NCBI GenBank assembly: GCA_008694505.1
Contig: VZDJ01000034.1
Coordinates: 5,817,210-5,881,209 of the forward strand
DNA: 64,000 nt
Reading direction: 5' to 3'
Source: Cyanoderma ruficeps
Taxonomy: Eukaryota > Chordata > Aves > Passeriformes > Timaliidae
Part shown: positions 22,728 through 33,827 of the stretch, in pieces
Position numbering within the stretch: position 1 is the first letter of the stretch
Layout: each line of letters begins with the position of its first letter
Position numbers and translations under genes: made by a program
The notes under the pieces: model-generated
What the model was told of the DNA's origin: nothing
The model's database searches: none
The model's input: only the letters and a program-made list of their open reading frames with translations

Positions 22728-25700
22728 GTGAGCAGTGTGCCAGGCTGAGGGGCTCAGTGCCCTGGGAGACTCTGGGTGGTCAGTTCTGCATCTGCTGAGG
22801 GTGTTGTTCCCCTCCCAAACCCATCCATTTGCTCCTGCAATCCTGTCCTGTGCTGCTGCCCATCCTCTGGGAGAGCAGAGGAAATGTGCAGAGCGAAGCA
22901 GGGCTTGCTCCTGTTGGAGTGACGAGGGTTCCTTCTGCAGGGCTGGGCGCTGTGTGCCTGGAGCAGAGATGCAGAACTCCTCTGGCCTCCTCCCCAAGGT
23001 CAGGGCTTTGGTTTCGCTGAGTAGGCAGCCCCTGTCCTCTCACAGCTCCACATCTCATTACACACAGGCCTCTCTGCTCTGCCTTGGCTTCTGGAAGCAC
23101 TCCTTCATCTGATATGATGAGGAGCTGATGGGGTGTTGGTTCTGTGGGACGCTTAGGGGAGGGTTTCTTCCTGTGCTGCACTCCAGGCTGGAAGGGCTGT
23201 GTGCTGCAGGTGCAGCTCAGGATGTGGAGCTGCACTGTCCCAGAGGGAACGTGTTCAAGGACAGACAATCCTTGTTTCTCTGGAACGTGATGCCACACTT
23301 TAAAAGCAGCCTGCTCCAGCTAAGGCAGCGTGGCCAGGTTTTACTCAGAAGTTGCATGTCCAGCTGCAAGGAGAGCATCTCCACTAAGAGGGGGGATTTC
23401 TTCTGTTTTGTTTTTGGGGGTTTATTTTGTCTCCCCAAAAGAGCAGATGGCTTCAGTGGTGTAAGCACCTGAACTGATGTATTTCAGCACTTTGGAGCCT
23501 TGCATTCGTCCCAGGATGGTCTGACTCAGTCCTTTGTCCTCTGACAGATATAAATGGAGTGCTCTGCAGTTTGTAGTTCAGCCTTTTCACAGAAAACCTC
23601 AAAATGCCTCGGAAAGACCTTTAATGTCTGCTCTGGACAGTCACTGGGGACCCTACTGTGCATCACTGCAGGCTCCTGCTGCTTTTCTCTTCTCTGACCC
23701 ACTCTGCTGTGCTGCCTGTCTGCTGCATGGGGCAGTGAGGCACTGTGGGAGTCTGCTGAGTTTTCATTGGGTCTTTAAATTTTCCCCCTCACAGGCCGTG
23801 GCCCATATCCTGCCTTTTCGGGATCAGAACCGACAGTTTCTGGACCCAATTTGGAACCAGCATCACGTGGAAAGAGTGGAGGTTGTCCTGAAGGAGACTG
23901 TGGATGCTAAAGGTTGGTGAGGGGAGTGTTCAGGGTGAGTGAGTGAGAACTCCTTAATAATGGGGAGGTGGCCCTTGAGGTGGTGCTGGTAGAGAAATAA
24001 AAAAGGGGCAGGTGAATGGTGTGTGGCTCCCTGGAAACAGAGAGGGACTGTCCTACACTTCCTGTGCTGGACTCACTTCCAGGTAGTGTTGCTGCCTCTA
24101 AGAAAAAGATCCATTTGCCATTTGTCTGGGAGCAGGGGCAGAACCCCCACCTTGTTCTGCAGCCGGGCTCTGGGGGCACTGCTGACCTTTCTGTCCCAGT
24201 TCTTGGTAAACAGCTCTAGATCTGGAATTGATGCAGGCTGAGGCCACTTCAGCTCAGTGCAGCAGTAACGTGGTTGTTGTAACAACAGCCCTTTTGTGCT
24301 GCTGTCCTGTCAGACACCAGGCTCACCCCGGGCGTGCCTTTGTGCTGTTCTTTGGGAGGCGTCTGTGCATCTCCTGCCTGGATGTTTCTGTCCCTGGGTC
24401 AGCCTGGCTTTGTCAGCCTGTTTCTTTCCCCGCCTCCGTGTGGTAGTTGGAGCACTGCAGAGGGACAGTCCCAGCCCGGAGTGGCAGCGTGGGTCTCCTG
24501 CTGAAGGACAGGCTGCACTGCCTCCCTGCAATGCTGCAGCATCCCCTCTGCAGTGCTCAGCACAAAGCTGCTGGGCTGGGCTGCTCCTGCAGCACTGCTG
24601 GGCACGCCGGGTGCCCTGGCTTCTGCACCATCACCACTCACTCTGTCTCCCTCCCTCAGCCACCACAGACTCGGTTAATGCAGTTTTGTCAAACCTGGAG
24701 TGCTGATCTTTGGTTTGGCAGCCCAGAGCTCACCTGAGCCTGTTCGTGGCAGAGGGATGCACTGCAGAGAGATTTGGGGAGAAGAGCTTTGTCTGCACAC
24801 AGTCCCAGCTGCTCCCTGTTCCCTCCCCTCTCTGAACAACTTTGTCATTTGTCATTTGATGTCTTTTTTCCCCGGAGCAGCTTCGGCTGGCAGCCTGGCT
24901 CCCAGCAAGTCTGCAGCATTGATTCCATTAACGAACGTGCCTTTGGACTGGGGTGGGGGAGATAAATGATCAGGCAGTGGGGGAAGGCTGTGGTGGTGCT
25001 GCAGCCTGCTGCTGTGACACACAGCCTTGAGCCACTGCAGGAGTGCCCTGTCCTTCTCCCACTGCTCCCACCTGCATCAGAAGCCAGGCAGGGAATGGGA
25101 AGCGTGGCTCTGTGCACGAAATTCTGTCTCCCAAGGGCATGGCTCAGCCAGAGCCTTCTGAGGACAGGAAAACCATCTCATCCCCCACAAGCAGTGACAA
25201 CTTTCACTGGGACAAGTTTCCCAAAGCTCTGTCCAACCAGACCTCGAACACATCCAGTGCCAGGACACCCACAGCTTCCCCGAGCTTGATTGCTTCAGGT
25301 TAATTGCTGGGTGGGGAGGAGAGGAGCTTTGCTGTCCCTGGCAGCCACGTTACGGTGCAGACAAGGGAGCCAGGTCACCCGAGCAGCGTTTTGCCTCCCC
25401 GCCGTGCCCAGGCCGCACCAGCTTCTACGAGCAGTACGGGGTGATCCGGGACGTGCTGCAGAACCACCTCACCGAGGCCCTCATGTTCCTCATCATGGAG
25501 CTCCCCGCCAACGTCAGCAGTGCCCAGGAGGTGGTGCAGCACAAGCTGCAGGCGTTCCAGTCCCTCTGGGGCCTGGAGAGGAGCAGTGCCGTGCTGGGGC
25601 AGTACCAGGCCTACGACAGCCAGGTGCAGGAGGAGCTGCAGGAGGCACCGGGATACGTCAGCACCACGCCAACCTTTGCAGGTGAGGGTTTGGGCTGGGC

Positions 25701-27825
25701 CCTGGCCAGGGGAGCAGGCTGAGCTGAGGAGAGCAGGACATGTGAGCAGTGCCAGCTCCATCGGCTCACTGCTGACTCAGGGATGTGTCCAGGCATTACT
25801 GACATGGTAACTGGGAGCTGGACAAGAGAATCCTCTTGCATCAGTTAACCAAAGATCCAGGGAATGGGAAGTGTAAGAGCTAAGGCCCATCTTTATAAAA
25901 TCTCTACATTGTTTTTGGAAGTGGCCTGTGAACTCCTTTGCCTTTTCATGGGGTGGAGTTGCTCTCTGCAGCTGGGGGTAAAGCTTTGTTCTCTGTGATG
26001 GGTGAACCACGAGCCATGCTGTGAACATGAAGGGTATTGTCTAAATGATGTCCATGCTCAGAAACTGGTTTCCTGCCAGATGAAAGGAGGCTGAACAAGT
26101 GGGATAGCTGGGAGGGAGCACAGCAGGTGAGCAGGAGAGAGTGAGAACCATAGAATGGCCTGGGTGGGAGGGGACCGTGAAGGTCATCGAGGTCTGGGCA
26201 GGCAGTGAAGTCATAGAAGGGCTGAACATGGAGCTGGAGACACGGTGGCTGCCAAAGGAGCTGAGCAGGGGGATTAACAGGCAGGAGATGACCTAGGGGT
26301 GCCTGCTGCTGAGGTGTGCAGTGTGTGTGTGCTGGTGCTGCTCAGGTGCTCAGTGTGTGTTTGGTGCTCAGTGTGCTGGTGCTGTTTCAGGGGTGCTGGG
26401 ACAGGGTCCTGTTGGTGCTCAGTGTGTGTTTGGTGCTCAGGTGCTCAGTGTGCTGGTGCTGTTTCAGGGGTGCTGATCCACAGCAGCAGCCTGCGCTGGG
26501 ACGGGGTCCCGTTCCTGCTCACCTCGGGGAAGGCTCTGGATGAGCGTGTGGGCTACGCCCGGGTGCTCTTCAAGAACAGGGCCTACTGCCCCCAGAGCGG
26601 CACCCTGAGGGACGCGGGGCACAGCCAGTGCAAACCCAAGCAGATCATCTTCTACTTCGGGCACGGCGCGCTCAACACCCCCGCGGTGCTGGTGAGCAGG
26701 AACTTCTTCCAGCCTGTCATGCCCAAGCACAGCTGGAAAGAAGCAGAGGCCGGGTCAGACCTGCACATCTTCGGACAGCCCCTGTCAGATTTCTACGTGT
26801 ACCGCCCCGTGAAAGAGAGAGACGCCTACTCTGTCCTCATCTCCAACATCTACCACGGCAGGAAGGATTTCTTCATCACCACGGAGAACCTGCTGGCCTC
26901 CTGGGCTTTCTGGACCCCTCTGCTGCACAGCACGGCCCGCCAGCCCCCGCGCCTGTACCCCGGGGGCGTGGAGAACCAGCACCTGCTGGACTTTGAAATG
27001 GTCAGTGGGGGAGTGGCCTTCACCCTGCCGGAGCCGGCCCAGGTGCTGAGCCCCGGCGGGGAGATGCCAAGTCACTTCAGGGTGATGCAGTCCAAATTCC
27101 GGCAGAGTCCCCTGGTGTCGGCGTGGGCCGAGGAGCTGATCTCGCGGCTGGCGGCCGACGTGGAGGAGGCGGCGCTGAGCAGCGTGGCTCGCTCGGGGCA
27201 GTTCCACCTGGCGCTGTCGGGCGGCTCCAGCCCCGCGGGGCTGTTCCGGCGCCTGGCCCGGCACCATTTCGGCTTCCCCTGGCAGCACACGCACGTGTGG
27301 CTGGTGGATGAGCGCTGCGTGCCCCTCACCGACAGCCAGTCCAACTTCCTGGGGCTGCACCGGCACCTCCTGCAGCACGTCAGGCTGCCCTACTTCAACA
27401 TCCACCCCATGCCCGTGCACCTGAACCGGCGGCTGTGCGTGGAGGAGGACGGCGGTGCCCAGCTCTACACCAAGGACATCGTGGCCCTGGTGGCCAACAG
27501 CAGCTTCGACCTGGTGCTGCTGGGGGTGGGCACGGACGGGCACACGGCCTCGCTCTTCCCCCGCTCCCAGAACGGCCTGGAAGGGGCTCCCACCGTGGTG
27601 CTGACCGAGAGCCCTGTCAAGCCTCACCAGAGGATGAGCCTCAGCCTGCCCCTCATCAACAGGGCCAGGAGGGTGTTTGTGCTGGTGCTGGGCAAGGGCA
27701 AGCACGACATCACCACCCTGCTCAGCAGAGTGGGCCACCAGCCCAGCAAGTGGCCGATCTCAGGGGTCAGCCCCAGCTCTGGCCAGCTGGTCTGGTACGT
27801 GGATCATGAGGCTCTGCTGGGGTGA
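22101..27825 (+). CDS. H6PD: H6PD, hexose-6-phosphate dehydrogenase / 6-phosphogluconolactonase (four coding exons)
   Basis: This bifunctional enzyme of the ER lumen oxidises glucose 6-phosphate with NADP+ and hydrolyses the lactone to 6-phosphogluconate, giving lumenal NADPH (used in mammals by 11beta-HSD1). Coding exons are 22101-22727, 23795-23912, 25412-25681 and 26468-27825. All introns are GT-AG and the joined frame is 790 codons plus stop; human is 791 residues. A signal peptide spans about residues 1-21. The NADP-binding Rossmann motif GATGDLAKK is at 32-40, EKPFGHD at 173-179 and the catalytic RVDHYLGKQ at 201-209. The lactonase domain has LALSGGSSP at 586-594, WLVDERC at 616-622 and LGVGTDGHTASLFP at 690-703. 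Possible glycosylation sites are N157 and N282. The C-terminus lacks KDEL, as in mammals. The start ATG has A at -3 and is followed directly by the signal peptide. Confidence 0.97.
22728..23794 (+). other. H6PD: H6PD intron between coding exons 1 and 2
   Basis: This is a GT-AG intron of 1067 nt. I recognise no transposon or RNA gene in it. Confidence 0.9.
23795..23912 (+). CDS. H6PD: H6PD coding exon 2
   Basis: This exon encodes residues 210-248 (AVAHILPFRDQNRQF...) and the first base of codon 249. The acceptor is TTTCCCCCTCACAG; the donor AAAG|GTTGGT is weaker. It ends in phase 1. Confidence 0.95.
23913..25411 (+). other. H6PD: H6PD intron between coding exons 2 and 3
   Basis: This is a GT-AG intron of 1499 nt with nothing recognisable inside. 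Confidence 0.9.
25412..25681 (+). CDS. H6PD: H6PD coding exon 3
   Basis: This exon completes codon 249 (Gly) and runs RTSFYEQYGVIRDVLQNHL to TPTFA, residues 250-338, ending one base into codon 339. The acceptor is CCGTGCCCAG and the donor GCAG|GTGAGG. Confidence 0.95.
26148..26205 (-). mobile_element. CR1 LINE 3'-end fragment in an H6PD intron
   Basis: The plus strand reads CCATAGAATGGCCTGGGTGG, GAGGGGACCGTGAAGGTCAT and CGAGGTCTGG, a short degraded reverse-complement CR1 tail. It lies in the 786-nt intron 25682-26467. Confidence 0.7.
26310..26475. repeat. H6PD: tandem duplication spanning the last H6PD 3' splice site
   Basis: A GTGCTCAGTGTGTGTTTGG...GCTGGTGCTGTTTCAGGGGTGCTG block occurs twice (about 26346-26398 and 26414-26475). 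The second copy contains the real acceptor at 26467/26468. The first carries an identical acceptor at 26390/26391. Confidence 0.92.
26468..27825 (+). CDS. H6PD: H6PD coding exon 4 (terminal)
   Basis: This exon encodes residues 339-790, covering the rest of the dehydrogenase domain (GKALDERVGYARVLFKN is the conserved glucose-6-phosphate-binding region) and the whole lactonase domain. The stop is TGA at 27823-27825. The acceptor is GCTGTTTCAG, and the same acceptor sequence is duplicated 77 nt upstream. Confidence 0.96.
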
Positions 27826-28862
27826 TGCCTCCCCAGTGTCCCTCCTCCCTTGTCTGCCCGACCTTTAAAACCTTGGATGTTCCTACACAAACAGAGGCCA
27901 GGCTCCTCTGTGGCCAGCAGCAGCTCCGTCCCTGACACCTCCAGCCTCTGGGAGATCCTGCAGCACCTCTGACATTGGAGCCTGGAGGGAGCTGAGCTCA
28001 GTGTCCAGTGCAGCATTTCTGGCTCTGCTCTGGGTCCTGACTGAGACTTTGGACCAATGACCTCACCTTGAAGTGCCTCAGTTCTCCTGTCAGGCCTTTG
28101 TGCTTATTGGCACGTAACTACCTCACAGGCACTACTTGTGACTTGTTAAATCACTGCCAAATTCTTTTAAATTTTATGTAATTCTCAGGCTAAAAGACAG
28201 CAATGACACGTTCATCCCCCTGCCCCGCTCAGCGTGGCTGGGCCAGTCGTTGTCTCAGCGCTGTGATGGTGTCCCCGTGGCTCTGGATCCCTGCAGCCCA
28301 TCCCATCCCCTGCAGCCCATCCCGGTGTGAGCCAGGCTGCCCTGGCAGCACAGACACGCTCTGGCCCTTGGGGCAGGGGGGCTGGCACTGCTCTGGGAGC
28401 TCCTGCAGCCTTTGCAGACTGCCCAGCAGAGAGGCCGAGCCTGTCGGCAGGAGCTGCCTTGGTCATGGGGGGATGGCTGATTCCACGGGGTGGGGAGGGA
28501 GGGCAAAGTGCCTTTGGGGCTGTTGGGACCACGGGGACGGGGTGAGGAGTGTGGCAGCCCACGGAGCTGTGTTTGCCAGCACTGCAGTCACTGCTGGGGG
28601 AAGAGCTTGGTGCTCAGAGGAACTGTTGGGTTTAGCTAGCAGAGAAATCTTTTCCTTTTAAACAAAAACGTCCAGGTTAACTTCATTCCAGCTCTTTTAT
28701 GTTTGGTGTGAGGGAACAAGTTTTAATGAAAAACTGACCTTTGAGAGGGTAGCTATACTGTTCTGAATGGCAGAGATTATTCCTGTCCTACAGGTGACTG
28801 TGGCATTGGAGTTTTCTTATTTTTGCACACTTGCTTGGTGACATGTGGCTGGCACCTCTTGC

Positions 28863-28868
28863 AATAAA
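28863..28868 (+). terminator. H6PD: proximal poly(A) signal of H6PD
   Basis: AATAAA lies about 1.04 kb after the stop codon. Use would give a short 3' UTR. Confidence 0.55.
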
Positions 28869-29626
28869 CAGGGAGGTTTATTTGCACTTTTAAAGAACCA
28901 CATGGGGTTTTTTTTCCCAGGGAGCTACTGTTCTGTGCAGCTGAAAATAGGGTTTATTTGTGAAGTCTCTGTCTAGTGGGTCACCCCAAAATTTATCCTA
29001 GATTTTATTGAAGTCCATTTAAAGTTTCCACATGTTTTCCTTGGTGAATGGAGCAATCTGGGTTGTTTGGGGGATTTTTCAGAAGTGTAATTTTTTTTCA
29101 CACAGACAATTCCTGTTAAACTCTTTAATACTTAGCATTTGCTAAATGAAAACCAAGGATTTTTGAATATAGAAAATTTATGACTGGAAAGAGAGAGACT
29201 GGATGGGAGGAAGGGTTAAATGAGCAGCAAATCTGATGAGGAGGAATGGTAGCAATCCACTGGGCTGTAGGCCAAGGAAGCTGGGCTATTTTTATTTTGT
29301 GGAAGTTATTAATAGAAGGTGTGCACCTTCTTGAGAGCTTGTGTTAACCTTTCTTTGCAAAGGCAGCTCCATGGAATAACTGCTTACAGTCTGCTTCTCC
29401 CATAAGTGATTACTCATATCAATTTTTATTAATTTTTTAATGTCAAGTGCATTCCTGCAATTCAATGGTATGATTATCTGTTTTACAGAAAACTAACACT
29501 GGAAATAACTCATTTTTCGCTTCAACTTTCATAAATGATGTTATAAAATCTTTTTTTTTTTCCGCTGAGTAAAGTTTTGTAATTCTTTTCATGTTGTTGA
29601 ATGAACGAAGAGATATATTTATAAAA

Positions 29627-29632
29627 AATAAA
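29627..29632 (+). terminator. H6PD: distal poly(A) signal of H6PD
   Basis: AATAAA within AAAAAATAAATAG is followed within 20 nt by a GT- and T-rich element (GGAGTGTCTTTTAATTTC), a typical cleavage context. Confidence 0.7.
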
Positions 29633-30054
29633 TAGTTTTTAACAAGGAGTGTCTTTTAATTTCTTCCAGAGAAGGGTGCTGTTTCCCTGTCCTCCTGGGG
29701 AGTGAAGGTTTAGGGTTTTAGTTGTGCAGAGTGGGCTGGGTGTCGCTGCAGCACTAAATGTTCGCTCTGGATTTTGCTTTTTATTTTTTTGGCATCTCAT
29801 CCGGACAAGGCCAGGACTTTTCAACGCAAGGAGCGGCCAAAGCCCTTTTAAGGTGAGGAGATGGAAGCAGGCAGCGCTGTGCAGGAATGGCCAGGCCCCA
29901 GGGAGGTCTCCCCTCATGTACTCCCTGAGCTGCATTTCCATGGCTGCAGTCACCACCCAGAGCTGCCCAGTAACGGAGTGCACCACTGCATTTTAACTCT
30001 CCTCCGGAATCTCTGAGCCCTGAGGCTGCAGCTGAAGGTCCAGCACGAGCTGAG

Positions 30055-30170
30055 CTTGGGTGCTGCAGCAATGCAGAGCTGGCATGGTGCTGCAGCAGTG
30101 CAGAGCTGGCACTGGGTGCTGCATGCAGCAATGCAGAGCTGGCACTGCTGCTGCAGCAATGCAGAGCTGG
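30055..30170. repeat. about 26-bp minisatellite
   Basis: There are four copies of a TGCTGCAGCAATGCAGAGC-type unit with variable tails (TGGCATGG, TGGCACTGGG, TGGCACTGC). Confidence 0.88.
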
Positions 30171-30937
30171 GGACAGACTGGGAGCTCAGCTCTCTGGGGC
30201 TGGAGCTGCAGCCAGGTTCGGGATATTTGCCCACATGAAGAGGGGAAAGCTGCATCAGGAGCTGGGAAAAGGGGAGCTTGCCCTCAGGGAGAGGGAAAAA
30301 TGAGAGAAGAGAGCAAACAGTCCATGTCTGCCTGAGGTGGGCACATCCCGGTTGGGAATGTGCACCTCCCTTGTGGGATGGACCTGGCTGATGTTAACAA
30401 TGCGGGAACAACAAAACGTCTGCAGCAGGAGGGAGGGGGAACTCCCCAAGGGCGACGAGGATTCACCGACTGCCCGAATGTGTCCCGAATGGCCCCGCAG
30501 CATCGCTCGGGCTGTGCCCAGCCGGGAGCCGTGCGGACCCTCCCTGTGCTCCCAGCCCCGGGAATTGCCGGGTCGCGCCCAGACAGGGGCCGAGGAGGCT
30601 GAGCCCTGCTCCTGGCTGACTGCGGGTGGCTCAGGTCCTTGCCCGGGCTCCCCTCTCCCCGCAGCAGCAGAAAATCCGGTCCGGCCGCCCGGAGCCGCTC
30701 TGGAGCCGGCGGAGCCAGCGGCAGAGGGAGCTGCCTGCCCGTGCTGCTGCGAGCCGCCTCTCGCAGCCCTGTCCTGCCGGAGGAGCCTTTCCCGGGCAGC
30801 CCGGCCGTGGAGGGTTTGTTGATTGTCCTCCGGGCAGGCTCGGCAGGGTTTCTGGGCGGAGAGGCTGCTGTTTTCACAGCCCCTCTCTGTCCTGCAGCAC
30901 ACTGGGTCACTTTGGCCTTGTGGCTGCCCCTGACAGG

Positions 30938-30992
30938 CGCTCATTGTTCGCTCATTGTTCGCTCATTGTTCGCTCATTGTTCGCTCATTGTT
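30938..30992. repeat. perfect 11-bp tandem repeat
   Basis: There are five exact copies of CGCTCATTGTT. Confidence 0.97.
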
Positions 30993-31541
30993 CGCTGTCT
31001 GTCGCATTGTCTGCCTCAATCCCCGCAGCCCCGGCCTGTTTCTGGGGCTGTCCTCTCCCTCCCCTGCTCTCCCCTGGGCCCACAGCGCTCCGGGATTTCT
31101 GCCTGCCCGTCCTTGCACAGCCCCTCCGAACTCAGTGGGATCCCCTCTGCTGCTGCAGCCTCCTCCTGCAAGCCCAGGCTCAATCAGGCAGAAAGCACAT
31201 CCACAAAGTCTGTCCCAGCCTCGGAGTCCATGCTGGGAGCCCAAAGGATTTAAATATTTAACCTCAGACATTCAAAAGGGACGAAGCTTTCAGAAGGTGG
31301 ATGCTCATCCCCGTCCAGACCCCGGAGCTGATCTTCGGTGCTGAATGCTGACCGCAGGAAAGCAAACGTGCCAAGTCAGTCCTCCTCCTCCCACCTTCCT
31401 TTTCATAGTCTTGGCATCAATTCACAAGGATGGGAGCTGGAAAAGTCTCTGCTGCTCCAGGCTCCATCCCCAGCCCGTTCTCCAAAGAGGCTCAGAGGGG
31501 TCCCATTGCAGGCCATGAACTCCGGCCCTCGTGTGTCACCC

Positions 31542-31612
31542 CGCTCTGCCTCTGCTCCCCACTCTGCCTCTGCTCCCCGCTCTGCCTCTGCTCCCCGCTC
31601 TGCCTCTGCTCG
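31542..31612. repeat. 18-bp minisatellite
   Basis: There are four near-perfect copies of CGCTCTGCCTCTGCTCCC. Confidence 0.95.
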
Positions 31613-32387
31613 TGCTGTTGTTTGAGATGCAGACAGGGCTCAAAGCAAGGGACTGAAGATGAGCAATTCCTGCTTCTTGAGGAAGCAAGAAAGTCAAGTA
31701 TTAAGGAAATAAAAGCAGACAGGACTCCATAGGAGCTGTGATCTCATCTGGCGAGGAGCCACCACAAAGCTGAGAAGTTCTGCTTCAGCACTTGTCACGT
31801 CTGGCTTCCTCCAGCCTCCCTGCTGTTCCTATAGCTCCTCCACCCCACTTCTCCCTGAAATTAGTGGGGGAAAGTAACTCAAATATGAGCAGAACCAGGT
31901 CAAAGCAAAGTGGTTTTGAAAAAGCTTCCCAAATAGGTATCTATTTGACATAAACCTTCCTGTTTTTATTTTGTAGGGTGTGAAAGAACCTGTTTGTGCT
32001 GTATCTACCATCTCCCCGGTGTTTCTGGTCAGCTAGAGTAATAAATTTATTCTGATGTGAATGTGTTTTTTTGAAGGACCACAGTGGCTGGCACAGAGCA
32101 GCTATTCCCCACGGACATCAAAATATGCTCAACAAATTAGTGCCTCAGTCCTGCAAGGATATGAGGACACATGAATTAACTGTGCTCCTTTTTCACGTGT
32201 GCCCCGAGACCATCCGTGATGAGAAATGTCAAGACCCGTCCAATCCCACAGGACAATAAGTCAGCAGCCGGCAGGGGCATCCGTTCCACACTGACTCAGA
32301 TGGCAGCCTGCCGCCCCCTGAATCACCCACACCGCTTCCTGCAGCTCCTAGGTGGTCCTTGGAGGTATCCCATGCAATACGGCTTGC

Positions 32388-32458
32388 TGGATTTATCACA
32401 GTCCACGGCTTGGAATTATCACAGTCCACGGCTTGGATTTATCACAGTCCACGGCTTC
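32388..32458. repeat. 22-24-bp tandem repeat
   Basis: There are three copies of TTATCACAGTCCACGGCTTG with a short variable joint. Confidence 0.93.
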
Positions 32459-32671
32459 ACAGCGCGAGCACTATTGCTACAAACCAGTCTTTTTGTCTGG
32501 AAACACTGAAAAATGAGTCATCTCAAAGGGGCACTACCGGGTCAGACTTGCCCGAAGGGTTGTTTTCTGAATGAGGACTGAAATGAACGGAATTGTATTT
32601 CCCTGGTTTATTTAGGTAAACAAATGAGCCTTTAGAAAGCAACCCGACATTCCCAGGAGTGGCTGAAACAA

Positions 32672-32860
32672 ATCACAGGATCACAGAATGGGTTAAGCTG
32701 GAAAAGACCTCTGAGATCACCGAGTGCATCCCGTGACAGAACGCCGGCACAAAGTGCCACGGCCGGGCATTCCTCAAACACCTCCGGGCACGGAGACTCC
32801 GCCGCCCCCCCGGGCAGCCCCTTCCCGTGTCCGATGCCCCTTTCTGGGCAGAAATGCGGA
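32672..32860 (-). mobile_element. CR1 LINE 3' fragment at the edge of the SPSB1 CpG island
   Basis: The plus strand shows, in order, ATCACAGAATGGGTTAAGC, GGAAAAGACCTCTGAGATCA, CTCAAACACCTCCGGGCACG, a GACTCCGCC block, GGGCAGCCCCTTCC and CCCTTTCTGGGCAGAAAT. This is the CR1 3'-region order in reverse complement. CpG sites are unusually well retained. Confidence 0.82.
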
Positions 32861-33540
32861 ACGCGAAGCGGACGGGAGGATGCGCCCACCACCGAGTGCC
32901 CGCGCGGAGATGCCGCGCCCCGCCTGGGACTCGCCGCTGTTTTCAGCCGCTCCTGGAGCGAGCGTGGCACAACAGCGCTAAAGCAGCGCAGATTTCACAC
33001 AGAAACGGTGCCGGCTGCCGCCCGGGGATGGGCACAGGGGCCGCCGCTCCGGGGCCGCCGCTCCGCCCCGCCATCCGCGACCCTCGATCCGCGATCCTCG
33101 ATCCGCGACCCTCGATCCGCGACCCGCGCCGGCGGTAGCGCCACGGCCCCGCTCCATTCCCGGCCCCGCTCCGTTCCCGGCCCCGCTCCGATCTCTGCCC
33201 GGCCCCGCTGCTCCCCGGCCCCGTTCTCTGCCCGGCCCAGCTCCGCTCCGTTCCCGGCTCCGCTCCGCCGCTTCCCCCGCCAATCCCGCTGCCTGCCCGG
33301 CCCCGATCTCTGCCCGGCCCCGCTCCGTTCCGTTCCCGGCCCCGCCCGCCGACAGGCGCTGCCCGGGCGGAGCGGCCGCGCCCCGGGCCGGGCCGTGCCG
33401 GGGGCGGAGCGGGGCCGTGCCGGGCCGGGCCGTGCCGGGGGCGGAGCGGGGCCGTGCCGGGCGCTATTTGGGCCATGTGATGCCGGCCCGGCCCCGCTGG
33501 GCGCGCCGGGAGCAGCGGGCGCGGGGCTCGGCCTGCCCGG

Positions 33541-33565
33541 GGCACGGCACGGCACGGCACGGCAC
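33541..33565. repeat. (GGCAC)5 simple repeat
   Basis: Five exact GGCAC units lie in the SPSB1 CpG island. Confidence 0.95.
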
Positions 33566-33777
33566 GGAGCGGGGCCATGGTCCGGCGGGCAGCCCGGGCA
33601 CGGTAGGAGCCGGGCGGGCAGCGGGGCCGGGCGGGGAGCGGGGCCGGAGCGGCCTCTCGGTGCCCGCGGAGCGGGGCCGGGCAGGGCCCGCGGGCGGTGG
33701 AGCCGCAGGGCCGGGGCGAGGCCGAGCGGCGGCCGCAGCCGCTCCCGGAGCCCGGCGGTGGCAGCGGGGGCGGCCCC

Positions 33778-33801
33778 GGACGGACGGACGGACGGACGGA
33801 C
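33778..33801. repeat. (GGAC)6 repeat running into an assembly gap
   Basis: Six GGAC units directly abut the undetermined bases, so the true repeat length is unknown. Confidence 0.95.
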
Positions 33802-33827
33802 NNNNNNNNNNNNNNNNNNNNNNNNNN
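33802..33827. other. 26-base assembly gap
   Basis: This is a run of N within the SPSB1 CpG island, probably caused by the GC-rich GGAC repeat. Its real size is unknown. Confidence 0.99.

Larger units (their letters stand above)
27826..29655 (+). other. H6PD: H6PD 3' UTR
   Basis: Sequence after the stop becomes progressively AT-rich, with AU-rich runs between 28900 and 29650. Two AATAAA signals are seen (28863 and 29627). The distal one is followed by a GT/T-rich stretch, which is the likely main end. No other gene is recognised within it. Confidence 0.7.
29656..32671. other. H6PD-SPSB1 intergenic region
   Basis: No protein gene is recognised. A GC-rich patch at 30460-30900 and several minisatellites (30055-30170, 30938-30992, 31542-31612, 32388-32458) are present. 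Open frames of about 200 codons here coincide with GC-rich sequence and repeats. Confidence 0.5.

Noticed and set aside
22527..22997. Minus-strand open frame overlapping H6PD coding exon 1
   Set aside because: It is antisense to a recognised conserved coding exon.
26785..27738. 317-codon open frame on the minus strand
   Set aside because: It is antisense to the last H6PD exon; an expected shadow of GC-rich codons on the coding strand.
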